Under the pieces are notes generated by a model. The model saw only the letters and a program-made list of their open reading frames with translations. It did no database searches and was not told the origin of the DNA. From Laspinema olomoucense D3b (GTDB lineage Bacteria > Cyanobacteriota > Cyanobacteriia > Cyanobacteriales > Laspinemataceae): 64,000 nucleotides of DNA. Made by a program: the position numbers and the translations under genes. Where the stretch lies: NCBI RefSeq assembly GCF_025370785.1, contig NZ_JAMXFA010000002.1, forward strand, positions 1-64,000, written 5' to 3'. Shown here one piece after another: positions 45,269-53,267 of this stretch (position 1 is the stretch's first letter; each line of letters begins with the position of its first letter).

Positions 45269-46900
45269 GTGATTCCTCAAGACTTTTTAAAGGTGGTAAC
45301 AGTCGAACGGGGCGTGTCGGACTCGGAAATTCAGGTCTTATCTTATGCGCTGCATGGTGAATCCATCGCCGCGATCGCCATTAACCTGGGCATTCGACCC
45401 GAAGCGGTCCGCAAACGACTCGGTGAAGTGTACAAAAAATTTAAAATCGGGGGCGCTGGACCCGGTAAAATGGCCAAGTTACAACAGATTCTGGTCAGCG
45501 AGTATCAGGACCATCAGACTGGCATAACCTTGAAGAGCAATGGACTCCTGAATGGGTCAGCCTCTTGTGTTAAATCCATCTATGATTGGGGCGAGGCACC
45601 GGATAGTTCAATTTTTTATGGGCGAGAACTTGAACTAGCCACCTTGAAGCAGTGGATTTTAGAGCAAGAGTGCCGAGTGGTGTCCATTTTGGGAATGGCA
45701 GGGATGGGCAAAACTGCCCTTTCCGTCAAACTGGCTCACCAACTCCAAGATCAATTTGATTCGGTGTTATGGCGAAATTTGCACCAGGGTCCACCCCTGA
45801 GCGACCTGCTAGACAATCTACTCAAATTGATCTACCCTCATCAGAGCGCTTATTCTGTTCCGGAACTCAATGATAAAATCTCCCTACTCCTGGAATATTG
45901 TCGCCGTCATCGCTGTTTATTAATCCTCGATGGTGTGGAAACCCTTTTACAAGGGGGTGAACTCTCGGGACAGTATCGCGCCGGTTATGAAGAGTATGGA
46001 GACTTTTTTAAACGGCTTTCGTGCCAACCCCACAAGAGCTGTGTGCTGATGACCAGTTGGGAAAATCCCAAGGAAATCAGTTTACAAGAAGGGGATTATT
46101 TACCCGTTCGGTCTCTACAATTGACGGGGTTAAATGCAGAGGCATCTACTCAAATTTTAAAAGATAAAGGATTGATTGCCGAACCTGCATGGGCTAATTT
46201 ATTTGACCTATATCGCGGCAATCCTTTAGAACTCAAAATTGCAGCTCGGACGATTCAAGAATTATTTGGGGGCCAAGTTGCGGAATTTTTGAAACATGGC
46301 ACATTAGTGTTTGGGGAAATCGGAGAGTTGCTCGCCCAACAGTGCGATCGCTTGTCTGCGTTAGAAAAAGAAATTCTATATTGGCTGGCGATCGAGCGTC
46401 AACCGCTATCTTTGGAGCGTCTGCGCCAGACGATGTTATTGCCGGTGCCGTTACAGGAATTATTAGAAGCGGTGGCTTCTTTGGGACGGCGATCGCTGCT
46501 GGAAAAAAGTGCAGACCCGCACCGTGCTTTATTCTGCCTTCAGCCTGTTTTGTTGGAATATGTAACTACGGCGTTGATGAGTCAAATTTTTGAGGAATTA
46601 CGCGAGGTTTTTAACACTAAAAAGCCGGAGAAATTTTTGCTTTTCCGCAGCCATGCCCTGGTGCAACCGGAGGCGGAACCCCTGGTTCAACAACAACAAC
46701 TCTATCAGATTATCACGCCTTTAGGCGATCGCCTCCGACGCACGATTAGAAGTGAAAGTCGGATCGTTGATTATTTAACCCAAATTGACACCCTTTTACA
46801 AGGAGAACCGACTCTAGAAGTCGGCTATAGCAGTAAAAATGTCAAGAGTCTCCTGAAATCCCTCCAACCGGAGAAAGAAAGACTGAGCGATCGCGCTTGA
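45269..46900 (+). CDS. HTH-NB-ARC (STAND) ATPase
   Basis: 543 aa from GTG 45269 (VIPQDFLKVVTVERGVSD, the usual start of this family; the frame is open back to GTG 45101, but that part looks random). An N-terminal LuxR-like helix-turn-helix (about 10-65, GESIAAIAINLGIRPEAVRK) is followed by an NB-ARC ATPase: Walker A SILGMAGMGKTALS, Walker B CLLILDGVE, GNPLELKIAART (GxP). A winged-helix tail (to about 480) follows. Most relatives go on into WD40 or TPR sensors; this one ends without any. STAND proteins act as ligand-triggered switches, some in defence. Target unknown. Confidence 0.85.
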   Translation: MIPQDFLKVVTVERGVSDSEIQVLSYALHGESIAAIAINLGIRPEAVRKRLGEVYKKFKIGGAGPGKMAKLQQILVSEYQDHQTGITLKSNGLLNGSASCVKSIYDWGEAPDSSIFYGRELELATLKQWILEQECRVVSILGMAGMGKTALSVKLAHQLQDQFDSVLWRNLHQGPPLSDLLDNLLKLIYPHQSAYSVPELNDKISLLLEYCRRHRCLLILDGVETLLQGGELSGQYRAGYEEYGDFFKRLSCQPHKSCVLMTSWENPKEISLQEGDYLPVRSLQLTGLNAEASTQILKDKGLIAEPAWANLFDLYRGNPLELKIAARTIQELFGGQVAEFLKHGTLVFGEIGELLAQQCDRLSALEKEILYWLAIERQPLSLERLRQTMLLPVPLQELLEAVASLGRRSLLEKSADPHRALFCLQPVLLEYVTTALMSQIFEELREVFNTKKPEKFLLFRSHALVQPEAEPLVQQQQLYQIITPLGDRLRRTIRSESRIVDYLTQIDTLLQGEPTLEVGYSSKNVKSLLKSLQPEKERLSDRA

Positions 46901-47015
46901 GTGTTTCAGAGATAACCCCCAACCCCTTACCCCTGAAGGGAAAAGCACAAAGCCCTCATCCAGGTAATAGTTGAGGCTTCTACTTCCAGTCCCCTCTAAA
47001 CCTCAAAAAAAGAGG

Positions 47016-47036
47016 CCCTCTCCTCAAAGGAGAGGG
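47016..47036. repeat. CCCTCTCCT/AGGAGAGGG hairpin
   Basis: Perfect 9-bp stem with a 3-nt loop, 115 bp after the NB-ARC gene. Flanking AACCCCTT (46921) and AAGGGGTTGGGT extend the repeat into a larger palindromic unit. Confidence 0.6.
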
Positions 47037-47081
47037 AAAGGGGTTGGGTCCCCTTCCGAGTCCGCTCTAAAATGCTGGACT

Positions 47082-47240
47082 CCCCCATCTCCCCATCTCC
47101 CCATCTCCCCCATCTCCCCCATCTCCCCATCTCCCCATCTCCCCATCTCCCCATCTCCCCCATCTTCCCCATCTCCCCATCTCCCCATCTCCCCATCTCC
47201 CCCATCTCCCCCATCTCCCCATCTCCCCATCTCCCCCATT
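47082..47240. repeat. 9/10-bp minisatellite (CATCTCCCC)
   Basis: About 17 units of CATCTCCCC or CATCTCCCCC. Because 9- and 10-bp units alternate, frames shift along the array. Same family as the arrays at 1, 36955, 38380 and 41690. Confidence 0.92.
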
Positions 47241-48233
47241 TCTCCAATGTGCAACAATTGAGAAAATTTGTGATAAACTACTTTAGTAGAGAAAAAACTC
47301 TCCACTAAAAATCCCACCCAATTCCGTACCCATAGCAAGCGCCAAAGCGAGTTCAACGCTCAAGAAGTTCAACTTCGACCCTCTGCGATCGCCCTAGGGA
47401 TTGATTGGTTATCCGGTAGGAATCTGATCGCGCTGCTTACTGTTGTAGGTAGCCCCAACAAGCTTAATCCTTCCCGAAATGTGCAGACCGTATGATTCTG
47501 AAGAAAGCGCCTCCCAGGTGAGTGTGATCAACGCGATCGCCATCTAGGGCAAGCGTAACCGATAGGGTTAGAGGTTTGCTCCCAGCCAGGACCCCAGGAA
47601 CCAGGAATCGGGTGAAAGGCTCTGGGGAGTCACAGATGAGGCGATTCGTAAAAAAAAATAAAAAATAGACTTGCCAAAAGCAGCGTGCTACGATAAAAGA
47701 TATAAAGTAGCTTTTCCACCGATTACCGAATCTAGGATTTTTCCGAACCGGCACTCAACTGACTGAAGTTGGGGATAGCCGCTCCATCAAGATAGCGAAG
47801 ATAGCGTGGCTCGACATTTTTGATAGTCGAGAACCGATGATCATTCCTCCCATTGACCTAGAATATCGGACAGAGCAAAAAGAAAGGACTTTCCAATGGT
47901 TCAAAACGTTTCCTTAGCTTCAGGTGGTTTACACAAACCGTGCAAATCTCCGGATTATATACCCTGTTCGGCTGGAAGTGTGTCAAGGCCGATGCCAAAC
48001 CGACTCGACGGTCTAACGAACTTGACTAGCTGAAACTGATGGTAAAAAATGCAGGCACTTTTTAAAGAGGTCTGGAAGCGGAAACCCAACTTCGCGCTGG
48101 AACGGCATACCCCTCCAGCAAAAATCCACCGTCAACTCTACGAGGATGGCGAATAAAACCTTGCGAAGTATGGTAAAAGGATTGGAAAGCAATTGAATGT
48201 TGTTAGAAGTTTTTGGAAAATTAAAGAGGTATT
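47241..48233. other. About 1 kb without a supported gene, before DUF4327
   Basis: No family-matching ORF. A small hairpin TTTAGT...ACTAAA is near 47282-47309. Two tiny plus-strand frames are visible: 47896 (44 codons, AAAGAAAGGACT upstream; MVQNVSLASGG...) and 48049 (35 codons; MQALFKEVWKRKPNF...). Neither could be confirmed. The region could be a long leader for the DUF4327 gene or hold an uncharacterised RNA. Confidence 0.4.
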
Positions 48234-48455
48234 ATGACCCAGCAGGTTTGTCACTCGATGGATAAATTACAGCGTCAGGTGCGATCATTAGTAGAATCAA
48301 AAATCCTCAAGCCTACAGATAGCCTCTGGAAAATCGCCTTTCTCTATGGAGATGAATGGGCGTACTGGAAAAAAGAATTACTTGAATTTGGTTTTTCAAT
48401 GAAAGATCCTGTGGTTCACCTCTTAGCGGTAGAAACCTGGGAAGAAGACGAGTAG
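48234..48455 (+). CDS. DUF4327 family protein
   Basis: 73 aa. Typical DUF4327, a small protein conserved across cyanobacteria: MTQQVCHSMDKLQRQVRSLV, then DSLWKIAFLYGDEWAYWKKE and FSMKDPVVHLLAVETWEEDE. Soluble, mostly helical, with no known function. ATG 48234 is preceded by AAAGAGGT. Unusually long gene-free DNA lies upstream. Confidence 0.93.
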   Translation: MTQQVCHSMDKLQRQVRSLVESKILKPTDSLWKIAFLYGDEWAYWKKELLEFGFSMKDPVVHLLAVETWEEDE

Positions 48456-48572
48456 AAGGGTTGGAATAAGGATAACCGGGAAAAAAACAGAGGAGCGATC
48501 GCCTGATTGGGTATCGTTTAGCCCAGCTAAAGCTGAGGGTTTTCGCTCATCTGTCATCCCGAATATCCCTAT

Positions 48573-49838
48573 TTATAAGCACTGCGAGAGAGCCCGAGCT
48601 AGTTGCGCAGCGGTTTGATAGCGATCGCTCGGTTTAGATTCCGTTGCCTTTTCAATCGTCTCTCGGACTTGGGGAGGAATGCGCGGATCACCTTTGAGGT
48701 TAAACCCATAGCCCGAACCGCGAAGCTCAAAAAACTTCTGAGGACTCTCCCCTGTCAGTAAAAAAATCAACGTTGCACCGATCGCATAAAGATCCGATTG
48801 AGTTAATGGCTCACCTCGGTTCTGTTCTGGTGCCGTATAATCCGGTGCGCCAATGCAAGTACCCAAAGGCGTACCAATTTCCTTAACCGCCCCAAAATCC
48901 AGCACGATAATTCGATTATCCACCGTCCGCACCATCAAATTCGCCGGTTTGATATCCCGGTGAACGATGGGCGGACTTTGGGCATGAATATACTCCAATA
49001 CCTCACAAGTTTGAATCATCCAATCGATCGCCTGAGATAAAACAACCGGACCGCGCTGATAAACCCGCTGTTCCAAATCCTGACCGTGGATCATCGCCAT
49101 TGCCAGATATTTTTTGCCCTCATCGACAAAAAAATCATAAAACTGTGGTACTCCGGGATGATTCAACCCCTTGAGGATCCGTGCCTCCCGCTCAAATAAT
49201 TCCCTTGCCTTGGGAATGCGGGTCATATCCGCATTCATTTCCTTTAACACCAACATTTTGGGACGGGGGTTATTTTCCTCCGGAGGAACGAATGCCAGAT
49301 AAGTCGTACCCATTCCCCCTTGACCCAAGGTTTTCAAAATTTGATACTCTCGGATCTGCCGTTCCACATGAATCGGCGCGCCGCAGTGAATGCAAAACAG
49401 GGTATGGGGGGGATTATTGGCATGAGTGCAAACCGAGGCAACCGGGGAAGCCGGGGAAGCCGGGGAAGAGGGGGAAGCCGGGGAAGAGGGGGAAGCTTGG
49501 GCTTCCAGGATAAACTTTAACAGTGGACCTCCTCGGGCTAACTGAATCAGCGCCCCATTACTGAGGCGCGACTGCTGGGCTGGGTGACCATTGACAAACG
49601 TGCCATTGGTCCCGTAATTGATCAACTGCCAGACTTTGCCGTGAGTGCTATCCTGGGTCAGATGTAACTCCAAATGCAGGCGAGACACGACCGGATCATC
49701 AAGCACTAGATCATTCTGTTCCGGCGATCGGCCAATGCGAATCACCTCAGCATTCTCAAACCGCCACTGTTTAATCGGAGAATTCGTGTCGTCTACCAAA
49801 ACCAGAGTAACCACTTCGGCAACTCCTTGAAACATCAT
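48573..49838 (-). CDS. FHA domain - zinc ribbon - Ser/Thr protein kinase
   Basis: 421 aa. FHA domain at 30-105 (IRIGRSPEQNDLVLDDPVVS; NGTFVNG), which binds phosphothreonine. A Ser/Pro/Ala repeat linker (115-133) is encoded by a GGGGAAGCC tandem repeat at about 49440-49495. Next come a zinc-ribbon-like C-x11-CIHC segment (137-152) and a eukaryotic-type kinase at 165-420 with GQGGMGTTY, Lys199, HRDIKPANLMV and DFGAVKE. All catalytic residues are present. No membrane segment. It lies 85 bp after the PP2C stop on the same strand, so kinase and phosphatase probably form one unit. Two ATGs (49838, 49835) are equivalent. Confidence 0.93.
   Translation of the reverse strand: MMFQGVAEVVTLVLVDDTNSPIKQWRFENAEVIRIGRSPEQNDLVLDDPVVSRLHLELHLTQDSTHGKVWQLINYGTNGTFVNGHPAQQSRLSNGALIQLARGGPLLKFILEAQASPSSPASPSSPASPASPVASVCTHANNPPHTLFCIHCGAPIHVERQIREYQILKTLGQGGMGTTYLAFVPPEENNPRPKMLVLKEMNADMTRIPKARELFEREARILKGLNHPGVPQFYDFFVDEGKKYLAMAMIHGQDLEQRVYQRGPVVLSQAIDWMIQTCEVLEYIHAQSPPIVHRDIKPANLMVRTVDNRIIVLDFGAVKEIGTPLGTCIGAPDYTAPEQNRGEPLTQSDLYAIGATLIFLLTGESPQKFFELRGSGYGFNLKGDPRIPPQVRETIEKATESKPSDRYQTAAQLARALSQCL
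49440..49495. repeat. GGGGAAGCC tandem repeat inside kinase gene
   Basis: 9-bp units encoding Ser-Pro-Ala/Ser on the minus strand. Same unit length as the intergenic minisatellites, but with a different base order. Confidence 0.8.
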
Positions 49839-49882
49839 TGAAACTCAGTCTTAAACCTGATCGAAGCACAAACTAGAAGCGC

Positions 49883-49919
49883 ACCGAAAGCCAAAACCCC
49901 GGCTTTCGGTACGCCGGGG
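49883..49919 (-). promoter_or_regulatory. Terminator with overlapping competing hairpin
   Basis: Read on the minus strand, 5 nt after the PP2C stop: CCCCGGC-GTACCGAAA-GCCGGGG-TTTT, a classic intrinsic terminator (49919-49897). Overlapping it is a 10-bp perfect hairpin, ACCGAAAGCC / GGCTTTCGGT with an 8-nt loop (49910-49901 and 49892-49883). The two share bases and cannot form together. Such an arrangement could attenuate readthrough into the kinase gene. Confidence 0.65.
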
Positions 49920-49923
49920 CGGT

Positions 49924-52200
49924 TTACCGTTCGCGGACCAGGGCACGAACGGCGATCGCCGTAATATTATCGTGACCGTTATATTGATTCCCTAAATCAA
50001 TTAACGCCTTAACCCCAGGCTCTAAGGGCATTTCTGGATTCAGGAGGGGTTCAACATGAGTCAAATAGTGAGTCTCTAACAAATCATTATCTGTCAGACC
50101 ATCGGAAGCCAAAATCAATAAGGTATCTTCCTCTATCTTAAAAAACTGCACATCGGGGCTGACAAAATCCTCATTCCGAGGTCCCAGCGCCTGGGTAAGC
50201 TGGTAGGCATCGGGACGCAAGTAAGCCGTTTCCGGATCCACACCTCGCTGAATTTCCCGCTGCCCCACTTCATGATCCACCGTGACCTGGTGCAATCCCT
50301 GAGAGGGAGTAAAACGATAGAGACGGCTATCCCCCACATGAGCAACGGCTACATTCTGATCTTGAACTAACACCATCACCAGGGTTGTCCCCATCCGCCC
50401 ACTGCCACCACGCTGTTCTGTTTGGTTGAGGTCATAAATGGCCTGATTTGCAAACAGAACCCCGGTAGAGATGACCTCTTGAGTCGGTAAGCTATCCTGC
50501 CAATAGCGATGGAAATATTCCCGCAGCTTTTCCACCGCTAAGGCACTGGCAATTTCCCCGCCTTCATGTCCTCCCATGCCATCACAAAGAATGTAAAGCC
50601 CCTTGTGGTGGGTGGAGAAGGCTCTGGCACCTTGACGCTGCTTAACTTGGGTTTCAATGCCGAAATCATCTTCGTTATGGGTGCGTTGCCGTCCAATATC
50701 CGTCTCTCCGGAGGCTTCGAGACTTTCTAACAGAACCGGCATGACCATCGTGGGACTGTCATCCATATCTAGGTTATCGGTGATTGCACCCAGATAAAGC
50801 GGGTCAGATTGGGGGGAACTGATGGGAGTTGCCGGGTGGAGTTGAGATTGCAGGGTTTCCAGGCGCGATCGCAACTCTTCCACATTGTCCAACTCTGCCG
50901 AGGCTAATTCCCCTACCACTTGTTGTAATTCTGAAATCTCCTCCTGTTCTGTGTCGGTTGTCAGTTGCGCCACATTTAAGAGGGTTTGCCAAAACTGTCC
51001 CACTGCCGTGAAAGTCGGGGTAGCATGGGGCTGGTCGGGATATAAGCGTTGCAGACACAAAATTTGGTCTTCTACATCTAGGCGGAGATTTTGGGGTTCT
51101 AGTAAACTTTGCCGACAATGCCAGGGCTCTAATCCAATCCAGAGTTCTGTCACTTCCTGCAACCAGTGCAGAATCTGGGAGGGAAGGATGGGGTTAGTTT
51201 GGACATATTCCATTAGGGCCGGTTGGGTGGAACGGTCTTCTAAGAGGAGGACCCGGCGATCGCCCCAGTGCCATGCATCATGGATAGCCGGAACGATCGC
51301 GTAAAATTGGGAGTGGAGGGCCAGATACGCTTTAGCGATCGCCGGAATTGCCAGGGCCAAAGCGGGAGTGGGGTTATCCATGCGATCGGGGATTTCTACA
51401 GGGTGAGAACTCAAGGCGAACAGGAGCGATTGTTGCAAGGGAATGCAATCGAGTACCTTCACCTGAATTTCCCCCTGAGTCAGTTGATTTAAGGCCAAAT
51501 CCTCCAAAAGTTGATAGCGGTTTTCTTCGCCTAAAAAGGACCCGGCAGGCAGAATTTCTTCGGTTTCCTCGGGGATTTCTAATGCTGTTGCCGCAGGGAT
51601 TACCGCCTCAGATTGTTCTTCAGAAATCGGTGTTTCGGGAATATCCGCGTCCGTCGGTTCTATTGTCGTTTCTATCTCGGGGGATTCTTTCAGGGTAGCG
51701 ACTTCTGGGGGGGTTTCCACTGCCGCTTCAACCCCCTGGGTTTCCGAGGTTTCTGTACTTTCCGCCACTTGTGTGAGCACTTCCGACAGACTAGCAATGG
51801 TATCAACGTCAGAAGTCTCAGAGGAAGTCGGAGAAGCTTCTTCCGTTGTCCCTGCCTGGGGTTCTATTTCCGATTCCTCCGGGATATGGGTTGCGATCGC
51901 CTCGGAAACTGATCCCACAGCCATTTCCACCGTCGGCATGGTTGCCACAGACACCGATTCCTCAACCGCTGGAGTATCAACCTCTGCTGCAACATCCCGA
52001 CTCTGGGGTACTCGTTGGCGATCGACGATCGCCAGCCAAATTTGCCCCGTGATGGCACCGCAATTATGGCACTTTAACTCACTGGCAAGCACCGGGGCTC
52101 CACATTGCCCACAGGATTTATGGGTTAGGGACATCCCACATTTTTGACAAAACTTGTGGGAGTTAGGGTTCTGGGAATGGCATTTAGAGCAGACAAGCAT
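49924..52200 (-). CDS. Zinc-ribbon PP2C-type Ser/Thr phosphatase
   Basis: 758 aa from ATG 52200 (MLVCSKCHSQNPNSHKFC); 13 upstream codons are open but lie in the leader. Double zinc ribbon at 1-50 with CSKC, CQKCG, CGQCG, CHNCG. An acidic Glu/Thr/Val-rich linker spans 55-235, then a middle domain (240-450) of uncertain fold. The C-terminal 255 residues are a PP2C domain with all metal motifs: GRQRTHNEDDFG, ILCDGMGGHEGGEIAS, VAHVGDSRLYRF, LASDGLTDNDLLE, GHDNITAIAV. It should reverse kinase action, probably that of the downstream FHA kinase. Confidence 0.92.
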   Translation of the reverse strand: MLVCSKCHSQNPNSHKFCQKCGMSLTHKSCGQCGAPVLASELKCHNCGAITGQIWLAIVDRQRVPQSRDVAAEVDTPAVEESVSVATMPTVEMAVGSVSEAIATHIPEESEIEPQAGTTEEASPTSSETSDVDTIASLSEVLTQVAESTETSETQGVEAAVETPPEVATLKESPEIETTIEPTDADIPETPISEEQSEAVIPAATALEIPEETEEILPAGSFLGEENRYQLLEDLALNQLTQGEIQVKVLDCIPLQQSLLFALSSHPVEIPDRMDNPTPALALAIPAIAKAYLALHSQFYAIVPAIHDAWHWGDRRVLLLEDRSTQPALMEYVQTNPILPSQILHWLQEVTELWIGLEPWHCRQSLLEPQNLRLDVEDQILCLQRLYPDQPHATPTFTAVGQFWQTLLNVAQLTTDTEQEEISELQQVVGELASAELDNVEELRSRLETLQSQLHPATPISSPQSDPLYLGAITDNLDMDDSPTMVMPVLLESLEASGETDIGRQRTHNEDDFGIETQVKQRQGARAFSTHHKGLYILCDGMGGHEGGEIASALAVEKLREYFHRYWQDSLPTQEVISTGVLFANQAIYDLNQTEQRGGSGRMGTTLVMVLVQDQNVAVAHVGDSRLYRFTPSQGLHQVTVDHEVGQREIQRGVDPETAYLRPDAYQLTQALGPRNEDFVSPDVQFFKIEEDTLLILASDGLTDNDLLETHYLTHVEPLLNPEMPLEPGVKALIDLGNQYNGHDNITAIAVRALVRER

Positions 52201-52374
52201 AGTAATATTCCACTTCAGAAATTTAAGAGTTTTAATCAACCCGGATTTTTAACGATCGCATCTTAATTTAGGATACTTCCTGGATTTTAGCGTTCCTCTC
52301 ATCGAGTTAACCCCCGCTAGACTTAGCCAGATTTCCCCCTGATCCGTTCCCAAACCCCTCGGGTCCCTTTCCTT

Positions 52375-52425
52375 ACCCCTTCGGTGTCAGGAAATCCCAG
52401 AGACTCGCCCCTACACCGAAGGGGT
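52375..52425. repeat. 13-bp perfect inverted repeat
   Basis: ACCCCTTCGGTGT (52375-52387) and ACACCGAAGGGGT (52413-52425) with a 25-nt loop, followed by TTTTCC on the plus strand. Lies 30 bp after the YciI stop (minus strand). Palindromic repeat or RNA hairpin. Confidence 0.7.
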
Positions 52426-52455
52426 TTTCCCACAGAAACTACTCAGGGAACCCCT

Positions 52456-52725
52456 TTAAAATGCTTGGATCCATTCTTTGACCTCGTACTCGGTCCAAAT
52501 CCCATTTTTCCAATAAGGGTCACCCTCGACTGCCTCACGGACGGTTTGTTCATCTGGGGCTTCATAAATCCCAAATACTTTGGTGACATCTTGCGTAGGA
52601 CCCAGGGTAATCACTAAACCGGCTGCTTTTTGGGCGCTAATTCCATCTAGGTGCGCTTGTCGATAAGGGGCCCGTTTTTCCAGCACATCTTCGCAGTAGC
52701 TGCCCCACATTACATACTTCGGCAT
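52456..52725 (-). CDS. YciI family protein
   Basis: 89 aa, ferredoxin-like alpha/beta fold of the YciI/YCII family: PKYVMWGSYCEDVLEKRAPY, HLDGISAQKAAGLVITLGP and the conserved DP motif in EGDPYWKNGIW. The family resembles muconolactone isomerase and dimerises; the role here is unknown. The conserved His is in RQAHLDGI. ATG 52725. Monocistronic, flanked by repeats. Confidence 0.9.
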   Translation of the reverse strand: MPKYVMWGSYCEDVLEKRAPYRQAHLDGISAQKAAGLVITLGPTQDVTKVFGIYEAPDEQTVREAVEGDPYWKNGIWTEYEVKEWIQAF

Positions 52726-52855
52726 CGTTTAATTTTTGAGAGTAGAGGTTGACAATTGAACCGCTATATCCCCAGGAATAGGGGAGTTTAACAGCAGGTC
52801 GGGAATAGGAACCCCCGACCGTTGGTTTTGGGGAATATGTCCCCGGGAAGAGAGG

Positions 52856-53252
52856 TAGGGCTGTTTCATTCTCCCAGCCCAATTAATTTTTGCATGGTTC
52901 AATCGCTTTATCTGGCCTGGGATACAGCCTTATTCCCCTCCCTTGGAGGGGTGTCCCGAAGGGACGGGGTGGTGTCTTGATTTGGAAGAGACATATACTT
53001 TTGAGTAGGGTGCATAGATCAATACTTGATGACTAGCTAGAATTTACCACCCCGCCCCTGCGGGGCACCCCTCCAAGGGAGGGGAATTTTGGGGCTTATT
53101 CCCCTTCCTTGGTGGGGTAACCCTCGAAAGGAGAGGAATTTTGGGGCTTATTCCCCTTCCTTGGAGTAGGGCTGTTTCATTCTCCGGACCCAATTATTTT
53201 TTGGGCTGTAAAGCTTACGGTGCAAGGAAAATTTTAGAATGAAACAGCCCTA
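52856..53252. mobile_element. 397-bp MITE-like element with TIRs
   Basis: Left end TAGGGCTGTTTCATTCT (52856-52872) and right end AGAATGAAACAGCCCTA (53236-53252) are perfect 17-bp inverted repeats. A 12-bp direct repeat CGGGAAGAGAGG flanks the element (52844-52855 and 53253-53264). Inside are a second copy of the left end (53167-53183) and a nested 22-bp inverted repeat (52932-52953 and 53066-53087). No ORF is present. The innermost pair (53167-53252) alone could be an 86-bp MITE. Confidence 0.75.
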
Positions 53253-53267
53253 CGGGAAGAGAGGGGG

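Noticed and set aside
46971-47356. ORFs of SPHLPISP and GRWGDGEMG over the 47.1-kb repeat
   Set aside because: Same minisatellite artefact in several overlapping frames.
47464-47754. 96-codon minus-strand ORF
   Set aside because: Composition changes along its length, A/T-run translated as FFF, no family; more likely non-coding.
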